This document shows positions 20,615 to 29,044 of a stretch of DNA of 60,941 bases, in pieces. Under the pieces are notes generated by a model, which was given only the letters and a program-made list of their open reading frames with translations, was not told the origin of the DNA and ran no database searches. This stretch comes from Collimonas silvisoli. Its GTDB lineage: Bacteria; Pseudomonadota; Gammaproteobacteria; Burkholderiales; Burkholderiaceae_D. Both the position numbers and the translations under genes were made by a program. The DNA lies in NCBI RefSeq assembly GCF_018305005.1, contig NZ_JAGQEG010000027.1:1-60941 (forward strand), given 5' to 3'. The stretch's first letter is position 1; every line of letters starts with the position of its first letter.

Positions 20615-20880
20615 CCTCCGGAGAGAGCTTGCAGAACGTGCACCTTGCTGTGCGCCGTCAGCGGCGCGTTCAGGTGCACGTGGTCGCGGACGTTATGGCC
20701 GTCGATGAAAATGGCGACATTCGGCCGCAGGCGGCCTTGCTCATCGAGCAGATAAGCACGCAAGCGCGGGTTGGATGAAAATGCTGCTTCCAGGCCGGCG
20801 CGCAAGGTGAGGGCGTCGGTGTGAATTTCCGGCGCTGCGATAAAACGGGCAAGTTGCGGAGTGAAAATGAGTGTCGCCAT
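20611..20880 (-). CDS. MoaD/ThiS-like ubiquitin-fold protein
   Basis: An 89-residue protein ending in the diglycine expected of sulfur-carrier or ubiquitin-like proteins (HVLQALSGG). The body fits a beta-grasp fold (TLIFTPQLARFI...LDEQGRLRPNVAIFIDGHNVRD). MoaD and ThiS are adenylated at this C-terminus and then carry thiocarboxylate sulfur. No cognate E1-like enzyme, MoaE or ThiG is adjacent; its partner gene encodes a BNR propeller. It could be a dedicated sulfur carrier or a protein modifier. It is divergent from the mocR gene. Confidence 0.8.
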   Translation of the reverse strand: MATLIFTPQLARFIAAPEIHTDALTLRAGLEAAFSSNPRLRAYLLDEQGRLRPNVAIFIDGHNVRDHVHLNAPLTAHSKVHVLQALSGG

Positions 20881-21021
20881 GAATAATCACCATCAGTCGC
20901 CAGAAATATTCAATCCAGGTCGAAGCTGGGCCGCAGCTATTTACTATAGATCGATACCGCATTTTTGCGATGCCTGCGTGATAACTGCTGTTTATGAGCA
21001 AGGGATTTGTTTGATTTTCAC

Positions 21022-21027
21022 TATAAT
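21022..21027 (+). promoter_or_regulatory. Candidate -10 box (TATAAT) for the mocR-type gene
   Basis: A perfect TATAAT lies 33 bases before the TTG start, inside the 179-base divergent region with the MoaD-like gene. No good -35 hexamer is spaced correctly, which would fit an activator-dependent or autoregulated promoter. Confidence 0.4.
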
Positions 21028-21059
21028 GAGCCCATCTTTGGCCTCTGTCACTGTCCGGT

Positions 21060-22532
21060 TTGAAAACAACGCGCCAGCCCCTTTACCAACGTTTTGCCGA
21101 GCAGATCAGGGTTTCGCTGCAGAATGGCGTGCTGCGTCCCGGTGATCGCCTGAGTTCGGTGCGTCAGGCCAGCCGGCAGCATGGCTTGAGCATCACGACC
21201 GTAGTGCGTGCTTATGAATTGCTGGAAAGCAGCGGCCTGGTCGAGAGCCATCCGCAATCGGGTTATTTTGTGCGGGCGAGGTTTACCGCCGAAGTGGCGC
21301 CGGCCTCGGCGCATGAGTCAGCGTTTCATGCATCGCCTGCGGAACCCGGCAGGTCCAGGCCGTCGCCGGTGTCGGCTGAAGTCGACGTCAGCCGCCATGT
21401 ATTGGCCACGCTCAAATCGATTCATCAGCACGACGCCATTCCGCTCGGCTCGCCCTATCCCGATCCGACCTTGTTCCCGGCCCGGCGCATCAGCCAGTAC
21501 AACGGCGCGATCCTGCGCAGCGGCGGCCCGCTGGGCGTGCTGGACGATTTGCCGCCCGGCCATCCGGACCTGATCAGGCAGATCGTCAGACGCCATCTGG
21601 AAACCGGCCTGAGCGTCGATCCCGGCGATGTGGTGGTAACGGTGGGCGCCACCGAAGCCATCAACCTCTGCCTGCAAGCGGTGGCGAAAGCGGGCGATAC
21701 GATTGCGGTCGAGTCGCCCACCTTTTATGCGATGCTGCATGCGATTGAGAGGCTCGGCATGCGCGCTATCGAAATCCCCACCGATCCGCGGTTGGGGATG
21801 GACATCGCTGAGCTGAAGAAAGTCGTGCAGAGCCAGCCGGTTGCAGCCTGCATGGTGATGCCGAATTTCCAGAATCCGCTAGGCTTCGAAATGCCGGAAG
21901 AAAACAAGCGGCAACTGGTTGAGCTGGGCGCGCGCTACAACATGCCGATCATTGAAAACGGCGTTTGCAACGAACTCTATTTCGGTACAGCGCATCCGAG
22001 TGTCTTGAAGGCCTACGATAAACGCGGCATGGTGCTGTACTGCTCGTCGTTTTCCAAGAGCCTGACTTCGGCCTACCGCATCGGCTGGACCCTGCCGGGC
22101 CGTTATCGCGAGCAGGTGGAAAAGCTGAAATTCCTCAACACGCTCAGCACCTCGACCTTGCCGCAACGGGCGATTGCCGCCTACCTGACCGCCGGCGGCT
22201 ACGACCGCCATCTGCGCCGGCTGCGGCGCACCTTGCAACAACGCTGCGACATCATGAGTGCTTTCGTCGGCCGCTTTTTTCCGGCCGGCACCCGCATCAC
22301 ACGGCCGGCCGGCGGCTATGTGCTGTGGATAGAATTACCGGCGGCGATCGATTCCATGGCCCTGTACCGGCAGGCGCTGGCAGAAGGCATCACGATTGCG
22401 CCGGGCCGTTTGTTTTCCACTTCGGACGCTTATCGCAGTTTCATCCGCATGAATTACAGCTACAGCTGGACGCCGCAAATTGAACAGGCGATACGGCGCT
22501 TGGGCGAGATGCTGGCCGCCATGCTGGAATAA
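21060..22532 (+). CDS. MocR-type regulator: GntR HTH fused to an aminotransferase-like domain
   Basis: A 490-residue fusion. Residues ~5-75 are a GntR winged helix (LYQRFAEQIRVSLQNGVLRPGDRLSSVR). Residues ~120-490 are an aminotransferase fold type I domain. The PLP lysine is Lys333 in SSFSKSLTSAYRIGW, and the MVMPNFQNPLG segment is present. The segment that usually reads like ENDxYxEL, giving PLP-contacting Asp and Tyr, reads ENGVCNEL at 299-306, so both appear replaced (Gly301, Cys303). Translation seems to begin at TTG (21060) without a clear Shine-Dalgarno. Neighbouring targets could be the divergent MoaD-like/BNR pair. Confidence 0.87.
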   Translation: MKTTRQPLYQRFAEQIRVSLQNGVLRPGDRLSSVRQASRQHGLSITTVVRAYELLESSGLVESHPQSGYFVRARFTAEVAPASAHESAFHASPAEPGRSRPSPVSAEVDVSRHVLATLKSIHQHDAIPLGSPYPDPTLFPARRISQYNGAILRSGGPLGVLDDLPPGHPDLIRQIVRRHLETGLSVDPGDVVVTVGATEAINLCLQAVAKAGDTIAVESPTFYAMLHAIERLGMRAIEIPTDPRLGMDIAELKKVVQSQPVAACMVMPNFQNPLGFEMPEENKRQLVELGARYNMPIIENGVCNELYFGTAHPSVLKAYDKRGMVLYCSSFSKSLTSAYRIGWTLPGRYREQVEKLKFLNTLSTSTLPQRAIAAYLTAGGYDRHLRRLRRTLQQRCDIMSAFVGRFFPAGTRITRPAGGYVLWIELPAAIDSMALYRQALAEGITIAPGRLFSTSDAYRSFIRMNYSYSWTPQIEQAIRRLGEMLAAMLE

Positions 22533-22541
22533 GCACGACAG

Positions 22542-22841
22542 TCATCGCGCGATTTCTGCGGCCCGGCTTTCATCCAAGGCATCGAAAATCGCCATTCCGA
22601 ATGGCGTCAATGCAGCGCGGCCGGTGCCGTCTTCGTTGAGAATGACGCTGACCAGTTCGCTGCTTTCCAAGGCGCTGAGATGACGCCGCAAAGTGCTCAT
22701 GCGTTGTTCTACCCGCTTGCTGAGTTTTGCCAGCGACATGCCAGGCTCGATGTTGTGGGTGCGCTCGCCGATGGTTTCGGCATGCAGTGCGGACAAGATT
22801 GCCAACACCGCATCGTCAATCCGATCGTCCCGATTCATCAT
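22542..22841 (-). CDS. Small winged-helix protein, partner of the YdeP-like oxidoreductase
   Basis: A 99-residue protein with a predicted winged-helix fold (MSLAKLSKRVEQRMSTLRRHLSALESSELVSVILNEDGTGRAALTPFG split over residues ~34-82). It starts four bases after the oxidoreductase stop at tandem ATGs and is surely cotranscribed with it. It is either a transcriptional regulator or a small accessory protein. No metal-binding Cys cluster is seen. Confidence 0.75.
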   Translation of the reverse strand: MMNRDDRIDDAVLAILSALHAETIGERTHNIEPGMSLAKLSKRVEQRMSTLRRHLSALESSELVSVILNEDGTGRAALTPFGMAIFDALDESRAAEIAR

Positions 22842-22845
22842 GGTT

Positions 22846-25179
22846 TCACGCTGCCTTCTGCATCGAACGGCGCATCAGCACCGGGATCGATTTCGAGGTC
22901 GGCGTGCGCGCTTTATCGGCAAAGCTGTTGAGCGGCACCAGCGGATTGGTTTCTGGATAATAGCTGCTGATGCAGCCGCGCGGAATGTCGTATTCCACCA
23001 GCAGGAAACGGTCGGCGCGACGTTCGACGCCATCGTCCCAGACGCCGATCAGATCGACCCAGTCGCCCGCCGCAAAACCTAGCATCTGGATATCCAGCAG
23101 GTTGGCAAACACCACCCGCCGTTGTCCGAACACACCGCGATAACGATCGTCGAGTCCATAGATGGTGGTGTTGTACTGATCGTGCGAACGGGTGGTCATC
23201 AGCGTCATCAGCTCGGGGCCGTATTTGCGGCGCGCCTGGTGAATCGGCGTGTCCTTGGGAATCTGCAGCACTTTGAACTGCGCTTTGCCGCTGGCGGTTT
23301 TCCAGATGCGCTCACGCGAAGCCACGCCCAGATGGAAGCCGCCCGGCTGGGCTATGCGGGCGTTGTAATCTTTGAAGGCGTCGTACACTTTTTCAATGTC
23401 GTCGCGGATCAACGCGTAATTCTTGACGTAATCCAGCCAGCAGGTACGGCTTTGTTTCAGCGTGGCGTGCGCCAGGCGCGCCACAATATCGATCTCCGAT
23501 AAGCAGGTCTTGGCGACCGGTTTGTTGATGCCGTAAGAGATGTGCACCATGCTCATCGAATCCTCCACCGTCACGCCTTGCGGGCCGCTTTCCTGCAGGT
23601 CGATTTCGGTGCGCCCCATGGTCGGCAGGATCAGAGCATTCTTGCCGTGGATCAGATGGCTGCGATTCAGTTTGGTGGTGATGTGCACGGTCAGCGCGCA
23701 AGATTGCAACGCCTGCCAGGTGCGCGGAGTGTCGGGCGTGGCCATGGCAAAATTGCCGCCGAGACCGATGAATACCTTGACCTGGCCCTGCAGCATCGCC
23801 TCAATCGTACCGACCACGTCGAGACCGTGTTGGCGCGGCGGCCTGAAGCCGAATACCTGCTCGATGCGATCGAGGAAAGCCGCGGTCGGCTTTTCGTCGA
23901 TGCCGACGGTGCGGTCGCCTTGCACGTTCGAATGGCCGCGCACCGGGCACAAGCCTGCGCCCGGGCGGCCGATATTGCCGCGCAATAGCATCAGGTTGGA
24001 CACCATCTGGATCGTATCGACGCCGTGCTTGTGCTGGGTCAGGCCCATGCCCCAGGTGGCGATGACGTTTTTGCCGCGCACATACACTTGCGTCAGCCGT
24101 TCGATATCGTCGCGGCCGACGCCCGATTCGGTGACGATGTCATCCCAGCTTTCGGCGCGGATGTCAGCCGAGAACTCTGCAAAATAGGCAGTATGTTCAG
24201 CGATAAACTGGACGTCGATCACGCGTTCGGTCTGATTTTGCAGCGCCAGATCGTCTAGCTCCAGCACCCGTTTGATGACGCCCTTGACCAGCGCCAGATC
24301 GCCGCACAGGGTAGGGCGGATAAACATATTGCTGATGCTGGTGCCGGCGCGCGACAGCATGTCGGAGGGATGCTGCGGGCTGGAGAAGCGCTCCAGGCCT
24401 CGCTCGCGCAGCGGATTGATGGAAACGATGGTGGCGCCGCGCTTGGCGCATTCGCGCAGCTCGCCCATCATGCGCGGGTGGTTGGTGGCCGGATTCTGGC
24501 CAAAGATCAGCAAGGTATCGGCCAGGTCGAAATCGTCCAGCGTTACCGTACCCTTGCCGACGCCTACCGTCTCGGGCAAGCCGACGCTGGTCGGCTCGTG
24601 ACACATGTTGGAGCAGTCGGGAAAGTTGTTGGTGCCGTATTCGCGCACGAACAATTGATACAGAAACGCCGCTTCGTTGCTGGTGCGGCCGGATGTGTAG
24701 AACGAGGCCTGGTTCGGATCGTCCAGCGCGTTCAGATGATCGGCCATCAGTGCGAATGCGTCTTGCCAGGAGATGGGCTGGTATTTGTCGCTGGCAGCGT
24801 CATACGCCATCGGCTCGGTCAGGCGGCCGTGTTCTTCCAGTTCGTAATCCGATTGTTGCAGCAACGCGCTGACGCTATTCTGCGCAAAAAAGGCTGCGGT
24901 AACGCGCTTGGAGGTGGCTTCCGCCGCTACGGCCTTGACGCCGTTTTCGCAGAATTCGAAGGTCGACGCATGATCGCGATCCGGCCAGGCGCAACCGGGG
25001 CAATCGAAACCGTCCGGCTGGTTTTGCGCCAGCAAGGTACGCACGCCGCCGCCCGGCACTTTTTCCTTCAGCAAGTGCAATGCCACATATTTCAAGGCGC
25101 CCCAGCCGCCGGCGGGGTGCTTGTATTGCTCAATCTTCTGGTCGCTCAATTTATTTCCTTGTGGCGCTGGTGATGCCAC
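22846..25179 (-). CDS. FdhF/YdeP-family molybdopterin oxidoreductase
   Basis: A 777-residue member of the bis-MGD oxidoreductase superfamily, YdeP subgroup. Landmarks are the N-terminal FDCPGCAWPDRDH, CSNMCHEPTSVGLPETVG (the Cys is the likely Mo/W ligand), IFGQNPATNHPRM, WGMGLTQHKHGVDTI and the C-terminal molydopterin-dinucleotide-binding domain (LMTTRSHDQYNTTIYG). There is no Tat leader, so it is cytoplasmic. E. coli YdeP is linked to acid resistance but its reaction is unknown; the same caution applies here. The start is GTG at 25179, chosen by family length; no strong ribosome binding site is visible. Confidence 0.9.
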   Translation of the reverse strand: MASPAPQGNKLSDQKIEQYKHPAGGWGALKYVALHLLKEKVPGGGVRTLLAQNQPDGFDCPGCAWPDRDHASTFEFCENGVKAVAAEATSKRVTAAFFAQNSVSALLQQSDYELEEHGRLTEPMAYDAASDKYQPISWQDAFALMADHLNALDDPNQASFYTSGRTSNEAAFLYQLFVREYGTNNFPDCSNMCHEPTSVGLPETVGVGKGTVTLDDFDLADTLLIFGQNPATNHPRMMGELRECAKRGATIVSINPLRERGLERFSSPQHPSDMLSRAGTSISNMFIRPTLCGDLALVKGVIKRVLELDDLALQNQTERVIDVQFIAEHTAYFAEFSADIRAESWDDIVTESGVGRDDIERLTQVYVRGKNVIATWGMGLTQHKHGVDTIQMVSNLMLLRGNIGRPGAGLCPVRGHSNVQGDRTVGIDEKPTAAFLDRIEQVFGFRPPRQHGLDVVGTIEAMLQGQVKVFIGLGGNFAMATPDTPRTWQALQSCALTVHITTKLNRSHLIHGKNALILPTMGRTEIDLQESGPQGVTVEDSMSMVHISYGINKPVAKTCLSEIDIVARLAHATLKQSRTCWLDYVKNYALIRDDIEKVYDAFKDYNARIAQPGGFHLGVASRERIWKTASGKAQFKVLQIPKDTPIHQARRKYGPELMTLMTTRSHDQYNTTIYGLDDRYRGVFGQRRVVFANLLDIQMLGFAAGDWVDLIGVWDDGVERRADRFLLVEYDIPRGCISSYYPETNPLVPLNSFADKARTPTSKSIPVLMRRSMQKAA

Positions 25180-25359
25180 GCAAAGCAGTCACGCAATGCG
25201 AATTGCACAAAATACGCAAAATGCGCAGGGTAGGGTGGAGTGTAGTCAGGGCCCGGCTGACACGGTATGTACAGTGGGCGCGGTAGATTTAAAGCACAGT
25301 TACAATTTTCAGTTTACTGTGCTTGTTCCTGCGTTTTCAGGGGGGAATTAGCGGGTTGT
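25180..25359. other. Upstream region of the YdeP-like gene
   Basis: Non-coding stretch with the presumed promoter of the minus-strand oxidoreductase gene. I see no confident promoter hexamers. The adjacent hairpins at 25360-25426 are described separately. Confidence 0.4.
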
Positions 25360-25426
25360 CGAGGGCAAGGCAATAATGCCCTCGAAGCTCGCTATGGAGA
25401 CTGTATTTTCGTCTCCATAGCGAGCT
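25360..25426. terminator. Two adjacent stem-loops downstream of the CzcE-like gene
   Basis: The first has 8-base arms (CGAGGGCA, 25360-25367 and 25377-25384) with a 9-base loop. The second has perfect 16-base arms (25386-25401 and 25411-25426) with a 9-base loop. They follow the stop of the CzcE-like gene on the minus strand by 34 bases. No long U-run follows, so they may be a terminator, an mRNA 3'-end stabiliser or a small-RNA structure. Confidence 0.6.
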
Positions 25427-25460
25427 GTCGTATGGATATCAGGCCATTGCTTCGGCTTGA

Positions 25461-25886
25461 TTATTTGTGACCGCCGCCATGACCGCCGCCGCTGGTAAAG
25501 TCGTTGCCATGGTCACCGCCATGACCGCCGCCATGGCCCCCTCCGTGGTGGTGGCCATCGCCGCCGCCGGAATATAGCGGATTGGCGGCGACATAGGCGA
25601 TGACTTTGTGGTCAAGAATACCTGGCGGCGCGGTTTGATTTAAGTCGAATTTCTCAATATATTCGGCGCCGTCAAAATTCCATGCAAATGATTTGTCGCC
25701 CACGACGAATTTAATGATTTCGCCGCCGGTTACATTGACGTAGCTGGTATCTGGAGTGATAACGATGGTTCGCGTGGCGGCCGTTACTACTGCCGGATCG
25801 CCCAGAAGATCGATCCTGGGCGGTAATGAGCATGCAGCGCATAGCGTGACTGTAGCAATGGCTGGGATAAGCAATTTGGCGTTCAT
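25461..25886 (-). CDS. CzcE-like metal-binding lipoprotein with His/Gly-rich tail
   Basis: A 141-residue lipoprotein starting at the ATG at 25886, which has a perfect AGGAGG five bases upstream. Residues 1-19 are a lipoprotein signal (TVTLCAAC). The body (LLGDPAVVTAATRTIVITP, YVNVTGGEIIKFVVGD, FDLNQTAPPGILDHKVIAYV) matches my recollection of the periplasmic copper-binding protein CzcE of Cupriavidus. The last ~35 residues are a His/Gly repeat (HHHGGGHGGGHGG and variants), likely an extra metal-chelating tail. No efflux genes are adjacent, which is unusual for a czc-type component. Confidence 0.8.
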   Translation of the reverse strand: MNAKLLIPAIATVTLCAACSLPPRIDLLGDPAVVTAATRTIVITPDTSYVNVTGGEIIKFVVGDKSFAWNFDGAEYIEKFDLNQTAPPGILDHKVIAYVAANPLYSGGGDGHHHGGGHGGGHGGDHGNDFTSGGGHGGGHK

Positions 25887-25989
25887 GGCTCCTCCTGAAA
25901 TAGAGGTGGCGAGAGTGCAACATGCGAGCGTCGTACCACACCTTATTAGAGTGCATCGCGCTTGGCTTTGTTCATCAACGTTTGATAGA

Positions 25990-26037
25990 GAAAAAGCCCG
26001 GCGTCCATCTCCAATTTGCAGGGAGAGAGCCGGGCTT
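25990..26037 (-). terminator. Rho-independent terminator of ychF
   Basis: On the minus strand, arms AAGCCCGGC (26037-26029) and GCCGGGCTT (26002-25994) are followed by a T-run (25995-25991). The loop is long (26 bases). It lies 87 bases after the ychF stop. Confidence 0.75.
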
Positions 26038-26123
26038 CGCAGTCTTTGAATTTGCCGGATGTCTGTTCGACATGCCCCAGAATTCAATAGGGCAGTCAAT
26101 ACACCTATGTGTCGAACGGAGGC

Positions 26124-27215
26124 TTAGACGTTAAACAGGAAATTCAGCACGTCGCCGTCCTTGACCACATATTCCTTGCCTTCAGCACGCATCTTGCCGG
26201 CTTCCTTGGCGCCTTGCTCGCCCTTGTGGCTGATGAAATCTTCGAAAGCGATAGTCTGGGCGCGGATGAAGCCGCGTTCGAAATCGGTGTGGATCACGCC
26301 TGCGGCTTGCGGGCCGGTATCGCCGACATGGATGGTCCAGGCGCGTACTTCCTTGACGCCGGCGGTGAAGTAGGTTTGCAGGCCAAGCAGTTTGAAGGCG
26401 GCGCGGATCAGGCGGTCCAGGCCAGGTTCTTCCATGCCCATGTCGGCCAGGAATTCGTGTTTGTCGGCTTCGTCCAGATCGGCGATTTCCGATTCGATGG
26501 CGGCGCAGATGGCAACGATAGGCGCATTTTGCGAAGCTGCGTAAGCGGTCAGCTGATCCAGCAGCGGATTGTTGGTGAAACCGTGGTCGGAGACATTGGC
26601 GACGTACATGGCAGGCTTAGCGGTGATCAGGCAGAGCGGCTTGATCAGGGCCATTTCTTCGGAGTCGAGGCCGCAGGCGCGTACCGGTTTGGCTTGGTCC
26701 AGTTCCGGCATCAGGCGTTCCAGCAGGGCTACCAACTTGGCGGCGTCCTTGTCGCCGGAGCGGGCTTTCTTGTTTTCGCGATGGATGGCTTTTTCAACCG
26801 TGCCCATGTCGGCCAGCGCCAGTTCGGTCTGGATCACTTCGATGTCATCCAGCGGATTGATTTGGCCGGCGACGTGGATCACGTTGTCGTCTTCAAAGCA
26901 GCGCACTACATTGACGATGGCGTCGGTTTCGCGGATATGGGCGAGGAACTGGTTGCCCAGGCCTTCGCCCTTGGAGGCGCCAGCCACCAGGCCGGCGATA
27001 TCGACAAACTCCACGGTCGCCGGCAGGATGCGTTCCGGCTTGACGATCTCGGCCAGCGCCTTCAGGCGCGGATCGGGCACCTCTACCATGCCGACGTTCG
27101 GCTCGATGGTGCAGAAAGGGTAGTTTTCTGCCGGAATGCCTGCTTTAGTCAGCGCATTGAAGAGGGTAGATTTGCCGACGTTGGGGAGGCCGACGATGCC
27201 GCATTTGAGACTCAT
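26124..27215 (-). CDS. ychF: Ribosome-associated Obg-like ATPase YchF
   Basis: A 363-residue YchF/OLA1 protein. G1 is GLPNVGKST (~9-17), the switch II/G3 region is [21 protein letters not shown], and the ATP-specifying G4 variant is NVSD in [10 protein letters not shown]. The C-terminal TGS domain runs to ...[12 protein letters not shown]. It binds ribosomes and hydrolyses ATP; in E. coli it influences start-codon use and stress responses. It is normally next to pth in this lineage; here a 1.5-kb gene intervenes. Confidence 0.97.
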   Translation of the reverse strand: MSLKCGIVGLPNVGKSTLFNALTKAGIPAENYPFCTIEPNVGMVEVPDPRLKALAEIVKPERILPATVEFVDIAGLVAGASKGEGLGNQFLAHIRETDAIVNVVRCFEDDNVIHVAGQINPLDDIEVIQTELALADMGTVEKAIHRENKKARSGDKDAAKLVALLERLMPELDQAKPVRACGLDSEEMALIKPLCLITAKPAMYVANVSDHGFTNNPLLDQLTAYAASQNAPIVAICAAIESEIADLDEADKHEFLADMGMEEPGLDRLIRAAFKLLGLQTYFTAGVKEVRAWTIHVGDTGPQAAGVIHTDFERGFIRAQTIAFEDFISHKGEQGAKEAGKMRAEGKEYVVKDGDVLNFLFNV

Positions 27216-27465
27216 GGGAAAACTTTCTAAATCAATAGGTTAGCTGTGTTTTGCATTCGTTCTACGAGCCAACTGCTATTGAGTTAGGCTGAATTTTGAA
27301 ATTGCACAGTGAAAATTAAAATCAGAACAAGGCGAGCATGTTTCGCTTTTTTTCGCGGCCATTCTTCGCAATCGTCAATTGTAACTCTCTCGGAGCGGCT
27401 TATCCAAAGGCTGGCTGTAAATGTCTGCCGAACATTGCGTGACTGCATGTCGTTCGGCCTTGTCT

Positions 27466-28968
27466 TCATTCAGGCTTTGGTTTTAAGCGCACCTCGGTTA
27501 ATTCAAAATATTGGGCAAAACAAACATTTTCCCATTCCTTCGGATTAGTTTTGATTTCGTTAAAAAAAGTGATCGGTTTCGGTTCCTTGGTATATCCGGC
27601 AGCTTCCAATACCTTGCCTTTTGCTTGTTTGGCGGCATCAAAGCGGGCCGACATGACGGACTTCAACTCGGCAGACGCCGCGATACCTGTGACAATCGGT
27701 CTCCATGTGTGATTTGGCAAGAATATAAAACTCATTATCAGCGCAACTGTGCCAACGAAGAGCGTGCCAGCCATTACGGATTTGCGTTTCGCCATGTTGA
27801 TAGCGCGACGTTGTGTGTGAAGATGCGTTGCAATCAGAAACGCCAAGACATTCACGAGCATATAGTCGATGGTTCTTGCTCGTTCCGGTCCGAGATCGTT
27901 TAGTACAAATGTTCTCGCAAAAATGCTCGCCCATAGAGCTAAAAACAGGAATGTCGAAAACCCGAATATAAAACGACGGGAGAATTCGATCTCTTTTCGT
28001 GGCCTGATTATCGCGAAGAAACAATAAAATAGCAGCAGACTCACTAAAAACGAAGCAACGTATTTAAGCAAGATCAACCTAAGAGCGCTCCAGGCGGCCA
28101 ATAGCACATTGATATGCTGCGGCATTGTCGCGGCCCGCAAAAAATTGCCAGGAGCCGCCGCCGATATAATGGCGCCGATGATGGCCGCTACCAATATGAA
28201 CACGACAGCTTTGTTGGCCTTTTGGGAGATGCAGTAAATCGTCAGGGGGAACAACAGTGCGATATGCGCAAGCATGACCGTTTCGTTAAAGCTGGCCAGG
28301 AACACACTTGCCAATGACAGCAGTGCGATTCGTTTTTTTGAGATAACGAGATTCCCGCGGAATATTCGCAGCTCTTCAGCTATCAAAGTCAGGAACAGCG
28401 CGCACGATACGCCGTAGGTGGCGCCCCCGGCAAGCCAGAACAAAGATTCCCTCATGCGGAACGTTGCCATGAGCATGACGAAGAAAAGCAGAACGAACGC
28501 ACCGCTTTTTATCCCGGCGACTGACAAAAAGTGGCGTGCAGCCATGAAATTCAGGGCCAGGATCAGTAGTGGAACAACGTAGTAATGACGCAGCAACACT
28601 TGGTCCGAGACCGCAAACGCGCCGATCAGAAACGCCGGTGTATAACGACCTCCCCAGGTCAGATATTCCGTAACCACATTTTGAAAGACTCCTCGGCTGC
28701 GTGCGCCAAAGCCGTAGCAAAAATCGTCAGCGGAGGGAATCGCGTGAAACGCGTTCCAAAAAATCCATAGTAAAAATATTGCCCCGATCGCCAGCACCCC
28801 GCTGCGAGCGAAATAGGTCAATCGCTCATCGGAAATATCGAATGCACCGTTTAGCCGAGTACGGGAGGTTAGCGCCTCTTCAGTCTTCAATTTAATCTCT
28901 TTCCCTGGATGTATTGCATCATGTTGAGCTTGTGTTGGCAGAATTGTATTCGTCAAGCAGTCGAGCAC
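27466..28968 (-). CDS. Polytopic membrane protein, DUF6056-like, function unknown
   Basis: A 500-residue protein with about ten to twelve hydrophobic segments starting near residue 55 (SGVLAIGAIFLLWIFWNAF). The SADDFCYG motif at ~78-85 and a later WGGRYTPAF are reminiscent of DUF6056/GT-C-like glycosyltransferase membrane proteins, with an acidic loop after the first helix. A soluble tail of ~70 residues ends the protein. The start is probably GTG at 28968. Base composition is visibly lower in GC than the flanking housekeeping genes, suggesting horizontal acquisition. A role in surface glycan modification is a guess from the fold class. Confidence 0.7.
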   Translation of the reverse strand: MLDCLTNTILPTQAQHDAIHPGKEIKLKTEEALTSRTRLNGAFDISDERLTYFARSGVLAIGAIFLLWIFWNAFHAIPSADDFCYGFGARSRGVFQNVVTEYLTWGGRYTPAFLIGAFAVSDQVLLRHYYVVPLLILALNFMAARHFLSVAGIKSGAFVLLFFVMLMATFRMRESLFWLAGGATYGVSCALFLTLIAEELRIFRGNLVISKKRIALLSLASVFLASFNETVMLAHIALLFPLTIYCISQKANKAVVFILVAAIIGAIISAAAPGNFLRAATMPQHINVLLAAWSALRLILLKYVASFLVSLLLFYCFFAIIRPRKEIEFSRRFIFGFSTFLFLALWASIFARTFVLNDLGPERARTIDYMLVNVLAFLIATHLHTQRRAINMAKRKSVMAGTLFVGTVALIMSFIFLPNHTWRPIVTGIAASAELKSVMSARFDAAKQAKGKVLEAAGYTKEPKPITFFNEIKTNPKEWENVCFAQYFELTEVRLKPKPE

Positions 28969-29044
28969 GCAATCCAGTAGGGTTTGCCTGATCTGGCCAT
29001 GCCGTTACGAAGAATTGCGGGAGCACTGGCAATCCGCAGCGCCG

